NCBI GenBank assembly: GCA_934045075.1
Contig: OW203736.1
Location: forward strand, 22,793,805 to 22,857,804
DNA length: 64,000 nt
DNA from: Yponomeuta sedellus
Taxonomy: Eukaryota > Arthropoda > Insecta > Lepidoptera > Yponomeutidae
Direction of reading: 5' to 3'
How positions within the stretch are numbered: the stretch's first letter is position 1; each line of letters opens with the position of its first letter. Made by a program: the position numbers and the translations under genes. The notes under the pieces are model-generated. The model saw only the letters and a program-made list of their open reading frames with translations, searched no databases and had not been told where the DNA came from. Below, piece by piece: positions 21,701 to 28,245 of the stretch.

Positions 21701-21917
21701 CTCATCCCGTACCTGACCGCGCCTGTTGTTGCTTAACCAAGTGATTGATTCCAATCTCTCTGTTCGCCTAGGCCACGAGCGCTTCGCACAAATAATTAGA
21801 AAGGTATTTCTCTTGTTGCAGACATATTTCATAGCAAAATTACTGACCGAGACATTTGGACTGCCCAAGAAGTATGTAGAGGGAGCTGACAAGGCGCTCA
21901 AGAAGAAAAATAAGTGA
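9687..21917 (+). CDS. eIF2D: Eukaryotic translation initiation factor 2D (ligatin), 12 exons, 580 codons
   Basis: Exons: 9687-9742, 12495-12744, 14252-14424, 15074-15227, 15894-16032, 16841-16973, 18436-18532, 18672-18877, 19287-19428, 19619-19771, 19963-20106, 21822-21917. All junctions are GT/AG, all phases match, and the total is 1743 nt; animal eIF2D is ~580-585 aa. The start MFCKPFKIKSNNALKNTEKK and the order of blocks match the family: N-terminal domain and PUA region (~residues 1-160), a variable acidic/Pro-Ala linker, a winged-helix region (~265-335, with DVKKSSYKKMSKFL), a SWIB/MDM2-like part (~385-450, KKGATLTPSEAR), and a C-terminal SUI1 domain (~490-575, NKKVTLVSNLEAYGFNL). Family role: cytosolic factor delivering initiator or other tRNA to the 40S P site independently of GTP, and recycling post-termination 40S complexes. 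Exons are very GC-rich and Ala/Pro-inflated compared with AT-rich introns. Confidence 0.93.
9866..10635. repeat. Three tandem copies of a ~260-bp unit in eIF2D intron 1
   Basis: GGTTATGT(C/T)GTACAGAG recurs at 9866, 10124 and 10389 (spacings 258 and 265). Copies 2 and 3 are nearly identical. Each unit contains a SINE tail of the type 'catagcacagagta-cctagtttgggg'. The third copy decays after 10590. Confidence 0.85.
10636..10892. other. eIF2D intron 1, unassigned part
   Basis: AT-rich; nothing recognised beyond a short SINE-tail-like 'ctgttggtgacagggta'. Confidence 0.4.
10893..11045 (-). mobile_element. tRNA-derived SINE (family A), copy 1
   Basis: The minus strand has a tRNA-like head with a GCTCAATTGGTAGAGC D-arm (A box) and GGTTCGAATCCCGGC (B box), then a tail with 'cctctaaataggtttttaaa' and 'gcacgggttagtgcatt', ending AAAAATAAAAATAG. 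Cognate copies occur at 32930, 50501 and 55285. Not a functional tRNA: the anticodon arm and acceptor 3' strand are degenerate. Confidence 0.8.
11060..11290 (-). mobile_element. SINE family A, second partial copy with palindromic tail
   Basis: Repeats the family A tail (11200-11265) and an adjoining block (ctctgtattacgta-ggcagcgacatct) also seen at 55300-55420. The tail ends in a perfect inverted repeat (see 11242-11288). Confidence 0.65.
11242..11288. repeat. Perfect 22-bp-arm hairpin, 3-nt loop
   Basis: ACAAATTTAAAAACCTATTT plus AG, then AGG, then the exact reverse complement. It is a fold-back copy of the SINE tail. Confidence 0.9.
11575..11875 (+). mobile_element. SINE (family B), copy 1
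   Basis: A tRNA-like head (ggcggtagcctattgggc) with a B-box-like 'aggttagattcccag', then a long body with 'ttttctaagttatgtacatt' and 'ctctctctgtgagagaaggc', ending 'gcagtgggacgt'. A matching copy lies at 16460-16815. Confidence 0.75.
11876..12494. other. eIF2D intron 1, 3' part
   Basis: Nothing recognised. Confidence 0.3.
12495..12744 (+). CDS. eIF2D: eIF2D exon 2
   Basis: Acceptor cacccgcag, donor CCTAAG|gtaagg. Encodes LIARLRSEFPQLTEEEARAL through LLPSIAVQAALLPK, residues ~20-102, the N-terminal domain running into the PUA domain. Confidence 0.92.
13086..13310 (+). mobile_element. tRNA-derived SINE (family C)
   Basis: A tRNA-like head with a degenerate B box (gagtttgattcccactag), and a tail with 'tgtgtcacagggtatttta' and 'gggaccagaaca'. 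The tail type recurs at 9866-10600, 20880-20965, 45872-46012 and 47880-48015. Confidence 0.65.
13561..14013 (+). mobile_element. Candidate solo LTR in eIF2D intron 2
   Basis: Begins TGTCGCGGTCC and ends GGCGTTTTACA (TG...CA). It contains GGATATAAATAG (TATA box, ~13793), an initiator-like TCAGTTCAG ~30 bp downstream, and AATAAATCC (poly(A) signal, ~13979). This is the layout of a retrotransposon LTR. No target duplication was found at these ends, so the exact borders are uncertain. No internal gag/pol is nearby. Confidence 0.5.
14252..14424 (+). CDS. eIF2D: eIF2D exon 3
   Basis: Acceptor gttccccag, donor GTGGG|gtgagt, phase 2. Encodes GGTPLYLPGVVVPARG, matching the PUA 'GADLMLPGLVMP' region. 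The donor is the first unit of a 29-bp minisatellite. Confidence 0.92.
14411..14640 (+). repeat. 29-bp minisatellite built from the exon 3 splice donor
   Basis: CTGCTCAGGGTGGGGTGAGT recurs at 14411, 14440, 14469, 14518, 14547, 14576 and 14605. The first unit spans the real exon 3/intron 3 junction; one copy carries GTGAAT instead of GTGAGT. Confidence 0.9.
14936..15003 (+). repeat. Dispersed short repeat (family D), copy 1
   Basis: 'gtaacgttcactaagccgca' followed by 'gtttctgc', then 'cttttcatgtcatt'. Related copies at 24885 and 31806. Confidence 0.6.
15074..15227 (+). CDS. eIF2D: eIF2D exon 4
   Basis: Acceptor gtgtccgcag, donor TCCCCG|gtacag. Encodes GVCFEALNVAGDLLCRESRF (end of the PUA domain) and a Pro/Ala-rich linker. 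The donor heads a 21-bp minisatellite. Confidence 0.9.
15222..15430 (+). repeat. 21-bp minisatellite built from the exon 4 splice donor
   Basis: CCCGGTACAGCTATAGTA-type units at 15227, 15248, 15269, 15296, 15317, 15338, 15359, 15380, 15401 and 15417. The first GGTACAG is the exon 4 donor. Confidence 0.88.
15431..15893. other. eIF2D intron 4, distal part
   Basis: AT-rich; nothing recognised. Confidence 0.3.
15894..16032 (+). CDS. eIF2D: eIF2D exon 5
   Basis: Acceptor accggcgcag, donor CGTG|gtaagc, phase 1. Encodes QGREEWPALDARALQPL followed by a Pro-Ala repeat and SLQLQER, a low-complexity linker. Least conserved exon; supported by phase continuity and GC content. Confidence 0.75.
16460..16815 (+). 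mobile_element. SINE family B, copy 2, carrying a small hairpin insert
   Basis: Same body as 11575-11875 (ttttctaagttatgtacatt; ctctctctgtgag; ggtctgtgccc; gggacgt). The tRNA-like head contains 'gtcggtcctaatcccgat'. Interrupted at 16698-16763 by a hairpin that the sister copy lacks. Confidence 0.8.
16698..16763. mobile_element. 66-bp hairpin insertion inside a SINE, TGAG duplicated
   Basis: GGCGCGTGTTGACGAG at the left pairs with CTCGTCGACACGCGCC at the right, with a GC-rich middle that itself contains CCGGCACGGTGCCGG. TGAG flanks both sides (16694-16697 and 16764-16767), while the sister SINE has one TGAG there. This fits insertion of a miniature TIR element with a 4-bp duplication. Confidence 0.75.
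16841..16973 (+). CDS. eIF2D: eIF2D exon 6
   Basis: Weak acceptor aatactacag, donor TACAA|gtagcc, phase 2. Encodes an acidic run, then DMDSLLRYCVLSLLKHGARR, matching the family's 'MDELLQQCFLHALK' helix. The downstream intron starts at an apparent TAG, which is part of the donor. Confidence 0.85.
16980..17560 (-). repeat. GC-rich ~580-bp island in eIF2D intron 6, probable transposon fragment
   Basis: Starts after a T-run and has long open frames on both strands, with internal similarity (two 'GAGGTGCGCCGCC / GAGATGCGGCG' style blocks). The composition differs from the flanking intron. No RT or transposase motif recognised; most likely a decayed non-LTR segment. Confidence 0.45.
17561..18435. 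other. eIF2D intron 6, distal part
   Basis: No feature recognised. Confidence 0.3.
18436..18532 (+). CDS. eIF2D: eIF2D exon 7
   Basis: Acceptor cattttcag, donor CAAAAG|gtaaca. Encodes CPPDRTIDVKKSSYKKMSKF, the best conserved winged-helix segment of the family. Confidence 0.95.
18672..18877 (+). CDS. eIF2D: eIF2D exon 8
   Basis: Acceptor gcgcccgcag, donor CTCAA|gtcagt, phase 2. Encodes EGLLEVREVERGVDAVVALN, a Pro/Ala linker and VTAPVAALFEPLK. Confidence 0.9.
19287..19428 (+). CDS. eIF2D: eIF2D exon 9
   Basis: Acceptor acttgcag, donor GAGGCG|gtgagt. Encodes KGATLTPSEARAAVTQYVQR, the SWIB/MDM2-like segment. A partial copy of the donor and flank (GGCGGTGAGCAC) lies ~80 bp into the intron. Confidence 0.92.
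19619..19771 (+). CDS. eIF2D: eIF2D exon 10
   Basis: Acceptor gcgttccag|GAG chosen over the upstream AG at 19606-19607, because only this one keeps the frame with exon 9. Encodes RWEEVMEGVAARMTRCTELR to SGNKK, leading into SUI1. Confidence 0.85.
19963..20106 (+). CDS. eIF2D: eIF2D exon 11
   Basis: Acceptor ccgtttgcag, donor GACCAG|gtagga. Encodes VTLVSNLEAYGFNLSELARV through LMLQGDQ, the SUI1 core. The 3' end of the exon and its donor are repeated 12 more times downstream; use of a later donor would run into TAG or shift the frame. Confidence 0.92.
20086..20618 (+). repeat. 41-bp minisatellite built from the exon 11 end and its splice donor (13 units)
   Basis: GACCAGGTAGGACGCGCG recurs every 41 bp from 20101 to 20552 (12 units). 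A 13th at 20593 reads GACCACGTAGG. Each unit holds the last coding bases (CTCATGCTGCAGGG), the donor, and 20 bp of intron. Units differ at two sites (GGGA/GGGG; GCGGCC/GCGACC). Confidence 0.95.
20798..20965 (+). mobile_element. tRNA-Gly-like SINE (family C tail)
   Basis: The head GTGGCGTAGCGGTAGCGCGT (A box), CTGCCTGCCGTGC (resembling a Gly-GCC anticodon arm) and GGGCTCGAATCCCGA (B box), followed by a tail with 'acgacacagggtatcctag' and 'gtggggccagaa'. Not called as a tRNA gene because the acceptor stem does not pair. Confidence 0.75.
21425..21665 (+). repeat. Dispersed ~245-bp repeat, copy 2
   Basis: Reverse-complement homologue of 8347-8590. It lies in eIF2D intron 11. Confidence 0.75.
21822..21917 (+). 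CDS. eIF2D: eIF2D exon 12 (terminal)
   Basis: Acceptor tcttgttgcag. Encodes YFIAKLLTETFGLPKKYVEG and a basic KKKNK tail with TGA at 21915, matching the family's SUI1 end (EEYQLPRKHIQGLEKAL-like). Confidence 0.93.
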   Translation, partial: TYFIAKLLTETFGLPKKYVEGADKALKKKNK

Positions 21918-21944
21918 CCAGTCCTGAGTCTGCCACTGTGATCC

Positions 21945-21950
21945 AATAAA
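21945..21950 (+). terminator. eIF2D: eIF2D poly(A) signal AATAAA
   Basis: The hexamer lies 28 bp after the stop codon, so the 3' UTR is very short. Confidence 0.8.
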
Positions 21951-21972
21951 AAAAGCATATTTTCATGATCTC

Positions 21973-21978
21973 TTTATT
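21973..21978 (-). terminator. Candidate poly(A) signal of the NEK2-like gene
   Basis: AATAAA on the minus strand ~600 bp after the stop at 22576. Other AT-rich hexamers exist between, so this is the distal-most obvious choice. Confidence 0.5.
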
Positions 21979-22575
21979 TTATTGTTGTCATCATTATTTG
22001 CAAAATTCCATTCAACCGTAAATAAATCACAATTTTACTAGAGGATTTGTATACATATAAAAAATATTTTTGTAAACATAATCTATTGATAAGTGTAGTA
22101 AATTATTACATATTTTTTTTTTAGTCACAGTAATTAAAATAATATTCTGACACTTCACTATTATCATTCTACAAAGGAAGACATTACGACTAAATCATTT
22201 CACTTCACAGCATCAGCATAACTTATTCCTATGTTACAGCTACTTATTATCCTAAATATTGTTAAATTTTTGTTTTATTATTGCGAGAACATCACAAAAA
22301 AATAGTAGGTTGACAATTGTTAGCTTTCACAAGTGTTAGGGTGGGATTGTGTCCGTTTCTTAAAACTTATTTTACTCCCAAACTTTCAAAGCATGGAGAC
22401 AACTACTTAAGTAAATACAAACTACCTATATCTACTCAATACCACAACCATAAAAAATAATTGCATTCTCATCACAAAAATTGTTTCAAACATAAGTAAA
22501 GAGATCTAGACTCAAGTTATTTCCATTTCATACATAGCATTGTAAATGTACTAAATAGTCATTCATTATTTGCAA
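21979..22575 (-). other. Probable 3' UTR of the NEK2-like gene
   Basis: AT-rich, no ORF; lies between the stop codon and the candidate poly(A) signal. Confidence 0.5.
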
Positions 22576-24456
22576 CTATGACTTAGTAGAAGACATGAAT
22601 TTGAAAGGTGCCTTGAATGAGTGGAATGGCAACAGAGAGCGCCTGGTCTTTGCCGGCGCGGCTCGAACGGGTGCCGGGCTCGGCCGCGCGCCGGCCCGGC
22701 ACTCCGCCGCACCAGCCCGGCTGTCGGTCGACACGCCCGACATCGTGGAGCCTTTGGACGCGATGCTGCTCTTAGACGGCGTGCGGCGCAAGCTCCGGTC
22801 ACCATTGGTGATGTCTTCGAGCACTGTCTTGCCGAACTTGGCCTGCTTGTTCGGCGAAGAGTGCCACTGCTGCATGGCGGCACGCTTCTCGGACGTCACT
22901 CTCTCCAGATCCAAGTATCGGAATTTGGCGATATCCTCGCTGGGCTCGATCCGACGCGGCGGCCGGGAGCCCTCGCCGTCGACGTCGCCGAGGTCGTAGT
23001 ACGTCAACGTGACGCTGTCGTCGCTCTCGACGAAAGGGTTGGCCGGCGTGAAGTGAACTTTCTTGCTCGAGTGCTCCGGGAACATGTTGCGCGGCATGTT
23101 GTCGCGCGTGAGCTTCGCGGCCGTCACCACGAGGCTGGCGTCGCCCGCGTCGGCCGACAGCGAGCTGTCCAGCTCCTCGTAGCGGCTGCGGCGCGCCAGC
23201 TGCGACGCGGCCCGGCGGCGGCGCCGCGCCGGCCGGGGCCCGCGCCCTGAGCGCGCCCTCACTACGCCCAGCACCGAAGGCAACGTTATTCCGTTGACAC
23301 TCTCTCCGATATTAGTCTCTAAAGAATCGTGCAACTCGACTAGCTTAGCGGCGGGGCTGTTCACAATTTCCTTCGAGATGAGGTCACATTCTCTCTTGTT
23401 GAGTGACTCCTCTCTCTGCCTCAGAGCGATGAGACGGGTCATCCACTGCTCGCTCAGGGTGTGCTCGGACACCTGTCGGGGGCCCTCGGGCGCGGGCCGC
23501 TGCGCCAGCGCGCGCCGGCTGCGCGGGACGAAACCGGGCAACTCCAATGCTAATGCAGCGATCGTAGGCGATAATGAGCCCCGTGACACTCTCGTGTTGG
23601 CAACGATATCAGTAAGAACCTTCTGGGGCTTCACATTGGAGTAGATGGGACTGTCCGTCACCAAACTGTGCGTCCTCGGTGCAGGTTCAATCGCAGTGCA
23701 CAGCTCTACGGCTTTCTGCGAGTCACACTTATTGATATCCGACAGGCATATGTAATCCGATGACGTTACACTCTCATTCAGGCTACCGGAGGGCGTCGAA
23801 GACTCTAGGTTCGCCAGAACGGTAGGGTGGTACAACAGAACGTCAGGTTTTAACTCTGCATTCTTCTCGTCAGTTAGAAAGGAAATGATATCGCTCAAGT
23901 CGTCACTGTAGAGGCATCGCTTGTGCTCGTAGCACAAGTCCCGCAGCAGCAGGCCGAGCTGGCGTAACGGCGGCGGGGGCGGGGGCCGCTCGGCGGCGGG
24001 CGGGGGGAGGTGCAGGCAGTCCAGCAGCGGCTCGCCCGCGTCGTCGAGGAAGGCGGCGGCGGCCAGCAGGCGCGGGCGCAGCGCCCGCAGCGGCAGCCGC
24101 GCGGCGGCCGCCAGCGCGCGCGCCGCGCCGAGCAGCAGCCGCCACAGGGCGCGCTCGGGCAGCCGCCCGCCCGCCGCCGCCGCCAGGCTGCGGCGGGCGG
24201 TGTGTTCCACCACCACGTACAGCGTCCGCGAGGGCGCGTGCAGGATCGTATCGTAGTACCTTAAGAGGTTCTCGCCTCGCACTCCGCTGACTATTTTCAC
24301 ATCTTCGATTATGTTTTTCACTTGTGCGTCGCTCAATACCGAGCAATCGTAGGCTTTCCAAGCGAAAATGTCATTGGTGACCTTGTGTCTCACTTTGTAG
24401 AACGTACCGTCGCACAAAACGTCTAGCACTTGATAGTCTCTTAGTTTTTGCGACAT
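22576..24456 (-). CDS. NEK2-like protein with a degenerate kinase domain (pseudokinase), 626 aa
   Basis: A single long exon starting MSQKLRDYQVLDVLCDGTFY. The N-lobe follows NEK2: a DY-VL opening, FAWKAYD with the ATP-site Lys at 34, a LLRYYDTIL block at ~64-72 and TLYVVVEH (hinge) at ~78-85. The C-lobe is shrunken. The HRD loop is replaced by RALRP (~124-128), FLDDAGEPLL stands where NEK2 has its FLD catalytic-loop end, no DFG follows, and the activation segment is replaced by a poly-Pro run (~151-163). SDDLSDIISF to HPTVLANL (~184-216) then matches the final NEK2 helices. The G-loop is also lost. The remaining ~400 residues are basic and Ser-rich, without recognised domains. It cannot be a canonical kinase; a scaffold or mitotic role is only a guess. 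GC-rich codons; no introns needed. Confidence 0.75.
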   Translation of the reverse strand: MSQKLRDYQVLDVLCDGTFYKVRHKVTNDIFAWKAYDCSVLSDAQVKNIIEDVKIVSGVRGENLLRYYDTILHAPSRTLYVVVEHTARRSLAAAAGGRLPERALWRLLLGAARALAAAARLPLRALRPRLLAAAAFLDDAGEPLLDCLHLPPPAAERPPPPPPLRQLGLLLRDLCYEHKRCLYSDDLSDIISFLTDEKNAELKPDVLLYHPTVLANLESSTPSGSLNESVTSSDYICLSDINKCDSQKAVELCTAIEPAPRTHSLVTDSPIYSNVKPQKVLTDIVANTRVSRGSLSPTIAALALELPGFVPRSRRALAQRPAPEGPRQVSEHTLSEQWMTRLIALRQREESLNKRECDLISKEIVNSPAAKLVELHDSLETNIGESVNGITLPSVLGVVRARSGRGPRPARRRRRAASQLARRSRYEELDSSLSADAGDASLVVTAAKLTRDNMPRNMFPEHSSKKVHFTPANPFVESDDSVTLTYYDLGDVDGEGSRPPRRIEPSEDIAKFRYLDLERVTSEKRAAMQQWHSSPNKQAKFGKTVLEDITNGDRSLRRTPSKSSIASKGSTMSGVSTDSRAGAAECRAGARPSPAPVRAAPAKTRRSLLPFHSFKAPFKFMSSTKS

Positions 24457-24605
24457 ATTAACAGATTTTAAGTGATTCGAATAATTTCACACATTTTTAA
24501 CAGACACAAAGGGATCCAAGGAACTCTCAACTTTTAAATAGAAACGACGGTTACAAGAATTAGTGATGGCCGCGTTCGCGATGAGGCCTGAAACGTCGAT
24601 ATTTT

Positions 24606-24613
24606 TATCGATA
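24606..24613. promoter_or_regulatory. DRE-type motif TATCGATA upstream of the NEK2-like gene
   Basis: Perfect palindromic DREF-binding element ~150 bp upstream of the minus-strand start codon. In insects it is a housekeeping/proliferation promoter element; function here is inferred. Confidence 0.5.
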
Positions 24614-24884
24614 GATTGTGTCAAGTTCTGTCTGACGATTGACGACTTTGGCTACGTGTTATTTTGAAATTATTTATGTTAATATTGCTGATCATTTTAA
24701 ACGTTGTTTGTATGCTTTAAATTTTTTCATTAATTTAAAGTGATCCAAATGAGTCACATTTTCAATATTAATTGAGGACTTCGAAAAGACTAAGTTTAAA
24801 GTATTTTGTCCATGTTTTCTCAAAATTAATCTAAATTTTGAAAAGGACACCTAGTACCGCTCACCTAGTAGTAGACACCTTTGA

Positions 24885-24945
24885 ATTGTAACGTTCACTA
24901 AGCCGCAGTTTCTGCGCTACTTTGAAACCTTTTCATTTCATTATT
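24885..24945 (+). repeat. Dispersed short repeat (family D), copy 2
   Basis: Shares 'taacgttcactaagccgcag', 'tttctgcgctactttgaaa' and 'ccttttcatttcat' with copies 1 and 3. Confidence 0.6.
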
Positions 24946-25935
24946 CTCATTTAGTATTTGTAACTAATTGAGCCCGTGACTTTGACTTTGGCGCTAACTT
25001 TGGTTTCCCATTAGACGAGGAACAAAATGTTATTCGTGCTGGCAACATTCGAGTGAATTTCAATTAAGTATTGTCTATGTATCTACTGTAAGTGCAGTCG
25101 ACAGCAGATCAAGTTTTACTTCTTCTTTGTAAAATCACTGGTAACGTAAATTAATAGAGTGCACGCGTGCAAATGTTGATGTGCTGTCAACATGCGTTAT
25201 CAGTCTTCCAAAATTCATTGAAATTAATTTATGAGGCGATTTGTGGGTCCGAAACAATTAATGTGGCCTAACATTGGTCATTGATTTTTAAGATGATTTT
25301 TACAGCGTGCAGTGCCATCTTCACTCACATTACATGGCTGACCACTTGGACACTGCAGTGCCTGGGACATTATATTTTTAGACGGTGTAGAGTTGACCAG
25401 TACCTATACTGTCTATGCCTATACTATCCTGATAGCTTAGTTGGCCTAGCCCACATGAAAGACTAATCGGTACGGTATCGGTGCACATATCGACTGCAGA
25501 GCCAACCAAACGCGGGTTTCCTAACCAAAAATAAAAACTGACTTTAAAACACGTCAGCGCTAAAAACACGGTTGGTGACAAGTTTCATGACCAACACATT
25601 TTAGGCACCGACTCTCAAAATATATTTCTACAATACCTAGATGTACTAACTTCAAATTTAAACGCCATTTTCGATTCTTCTATTTCTGAGTTATAAGTGT
25701 TGTAGTGTTTTCTAATCCGAATTTTATATTCACGTTTTTTTGTGACACACCAAATTGTTTCACGAGTTTCACCCTAATTGCGTTAATTGCGCCATTGAAA
25801 TTTGAAGGGTTCAATTGATTTCTCCAGGATCATCAGATACTGACTTGGACATGGGACCAGTTATGAAATCCACCCTTGGAACATAAAAAAAAACGAAACC
25901 TTCCAGGCGTCCTCAATGAATTGATTTGATTAGTT
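24946..25935. other. Intergenic stretch
   Basis: AT-rich; no gene, RNA or repeat recognised. Confidence 0.35.
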
Positions 25936-28183
25936 GACTTATTTATTTATTTATTTGATATATACAATAAGAACTTGCAGCTAAACTAAAACGCTCTTAA
26001 TGTTACTTAAATATTCACACAAAAATTAACTGCTTATGTGTAATTTTAAATTAACTACAATATATGACATTGAGTGAACAAAAATATCGACATGTTGGAC
26101 ATCGTTTAAAAACTTATTGAGCAGGGCAAGGGCCCTAGCCGTGGGCGCGTTGCTGGCGCGGCGCGTGCGCTGCGAGAGCTGCGCGAACAGCAGGTGCCGG
26201 CGCCGACCGCAGCGCAAGTAATTATCCGGGATGAATCGTCTGATGCTGCCCAGTATACCAGGATTATAGATGCTATTCCGCATAAGCAAACAGTAATGGA
26301 TGCCTAGTTGCAGTTTCCGCCTCAAATCCAATGTATCGAAGCCTACCATACCGTACACAAATAGAGACGGGTAAAAAAATGGATAACTTCCATACATCCG
26401 CTTGTAAATATACCTGGCAAATTTCCTTTGGAGTCGCTCTATCATCAGAGTATATTTACTTTCGTGAGGATCCCACGTAACTGCACTATATTCTAGTTTG
26501 CTACGAACAAACGCGTTGTATAGCATGATAGCAACTCTTATATCCCGAAACTGCGCAGCTGTTCTCATGATGAAGCCCAATACTTTATTAGCGCTTTTAC
26601 ATACATTTGTGACATGGTCACGGAAACTGAGCTCGGAGTCCAACAACAAACCAAGGTCTTTTATGCTAGTCACTCTCTGTAACACCATACCGCTCAAAGA
26701 GTACGATACTACAATTGGCTTACGGGACCTGCTAAAAGTGATTACTTTACACCTTGCGACATTGAACGCTAGTCTATTTGATTGACTCCACCGTTCAATC
26801 TCCTTAATATCACCCTGCAAAGCCAGGCAATCTGCTTCACCCTGTATTGCTTTAAAAATCTTTAAATCATCAGCAAACATTAAACATTGACCAATTTTTA
26901 GGACCTTGGGCAAATTATTTATCATCAGCAAAAAAAGGGTTGGGCTGAGTGTACTGCCTTGGCTTACCCCCGATCTGGTAAAATATTCTTCAGATTGGTA
27001 TTGCTGAAGCTTTACGTACTGACGTCTATCCTTGAGGTAATTCGCAAAGAACTTTAACAAGCCTGGAGTGGCACCTAGAGATGAGAGCTTCATCAATAAA
27101 ATATCGTTGTCCACTACATCAAACGCTCGTCGAAAATCTAAGAACACCGCATCAACCTGTAAGCCTGCATCCATCTGAGCCATCGAGTAGTCTATAAAGC
27201 TAACGTGATTTGTTGTAGTGGATCGAGCAACACGAAACCCGTGTTGTGCATCGTCAAGTCGTACATTTATTTGGCAAGTTAAGCGACGGTTTACTATTGA
27301 CTCGAAAACTTTGCCAAAGATTGCTAATACTGCTATAGGTCTAAAGGTACTAACATCTGTAGATGACCTGTCCTTTGGTACTGGTGTTACTCTTGATAAT
27401 TTCCACCGATCGGGGTAGCGACTAAGTTGCAGGGACAGATTGAAAAGGTGAAGCAAAGGCTCCTCCAATGCATTCAAACAGTCCTTAACTAAAAAGGCCG
27501 GTATGGCATCGGGACCAGCCGCAGAGCTTGCTTTCAGTCGACGGACTGCTCGGCGCACGTCAGCCACGGTGATCGGGTCCATACGTATGGACAACTCGTG
27601 GCCGGCGCCGCCCGCCTGTCGCTCTGCCTTTTCAGGATCCAGATGTGGTACATCGCTGAGAAATACAGAGCTGAAGTATTCAGCAAAAGCTGAAGCCGCC
27701 TCCTCACCCTCTACGTTCTCACCCTTGCACATGTACACATTACTCTGACTTCTATCTTTACGTCTGTCTTGTACATGTTTCCAGAATTGCCCTGGATCGC
27801 TACGAATATTGCTTTCTACTGATTTAGTATACTGACAGTACGCTTTATGCACTAATTCCTTGATAAGGCCTCTGTAGTACTTATAAACTTCGCGATTGAA
27901 TTCCAGACCCTTTTGCTTATATTTTCGGTGATGAAAGTGTTTAATTCTAATTTTTGAAATAATTTCTCGTGTAAACCACTCTGGATATTGCCGTTGATGA
28001 GTGTAATTTACATTTTTAATAGGTATATTGTTACTGATAACCTGGTTCAGTGCTGCATAAAACAAGTCTGTTGCCAAGTCAACATCCTGCTCATTTAGTA
28101 TATGGGACCAATCTATATTAGCTATGCTTGAATAAAGAGCATTAAAATTTGCCTTCCGGAAATTCCAATTATAAATTAGAATT
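25936..28183 (-). mobile_element. 5'-truncated jockey-superfamily LINE
   Basis: Homology starts at ~28183 in the endonuclease C-terminus (ILIYNWNFRKANF) and runs through RT to a stop at 26026, then a short 3' UTR and a (TTTA)n-type tail at 25938-25965. The 5' edge carries repetitive filler (28184-28245). Confidence 0.8.
26026..28077 (-). CDS. LINE reverse transcriptase, endonuclease mostly missing (683 codons)
   Basis: Uninterrupted frame. RT motifs: LKASSAAGPDAIPAFLVKD (fingers), RPIAVLAIFGKVFESIVNRR, VDAVFLDFRRAFDVVDNDIL (motif A, catalytic Asp), SGVSQGSTLSPTLFLLMINN (motif B) and LMFADDLKIF (catalytic Asp pair), then a thumb block. The frame extends upstream of the Met at 28077 to ~28183, so that Met is not a true start. 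The intact frame suggests a fairly recent but dead-on-arrival insertion. Confidence 0.88.
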   Translation of the reverse strand: MATDLFYAALNQVISNNIPIKNVNYTHQRQYPEWFTREIISKIRIKHFHHRKYKQKGLEFNREVYKYYRGLIKELVHKAYCQYTKSVESNIRSDPGQFWKHVQDRRKDRSQSNVYMCKGENVEGEEAASAFAEYFSSVFLSDVPHLDPEKAERQAGGAGHELSIRMDPITVADVRRAVRRLKASSAAGPDAIPAFLVKDCLNALEEPLLHLFNLSLQLSRYPDRWKLSRVTPVPKDRSSTDVSTFRPIAVLAIFGKVFESIVNRRLTCQINVRLDDAQHGFRVARSTTTNHVSFIDYSMAQMDAGLQVDAVFLDFRRAFDVVDNDILLMKLSSLGATPGLLKFFANYLKDRRQYVKLQQYQSEEYFTRSGVSQGSTLSPTLFLLMINNLPKVLKIGQCLMFADDLKIFKAIQGEADCLALQGDIKEIERWSQSNRLAFNVARCKVITFSRSRKPIVVSYSLSGMVLQRVTSIKDLGLLLDSELSFRDHVTNVCKSANKVLGFIMRTAAQFRDIRVAIMLYNAFVRSKLEYSAVTWDPHESKYTLMIERLQRKFARYIYKRMYGSYPFFYPSLFVYGMVGFDTLDLRRKLQLGIHYCLLMRNSIYNPGILGSIRRFIPDNYLRCGRRRHLLFAQLSQRTRRASNAPTARALALLNKFLNDVQHVDIFVHSMSYIVVNLKLHISS

Positions 28184-28245
28184 TCCGGCCTAATTATAAA
28201 GCCTAATTATAAATTAGGCCTTATAAATTAGGCTATAGTAAATTT
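28151..28245. repeat. Iterated CTAATTTATAA palindromes at the LINE 5' junction
   Basis: The RT coding end is itself a 33-bp inverted repeat bounded by CCGGAAATTC and GAATTTCCGG. Beyond the junction, GCCTAATTATAAA and its complement recur three more times. Confidence 0.8.

Noticed and set aside
22621..23250. Long plus-strand frame of 209 codons
   Set aside because: It is the shadow of the GC-rich minus-strand NEK2-like gene, Arg/Ala-biased and without motifs.
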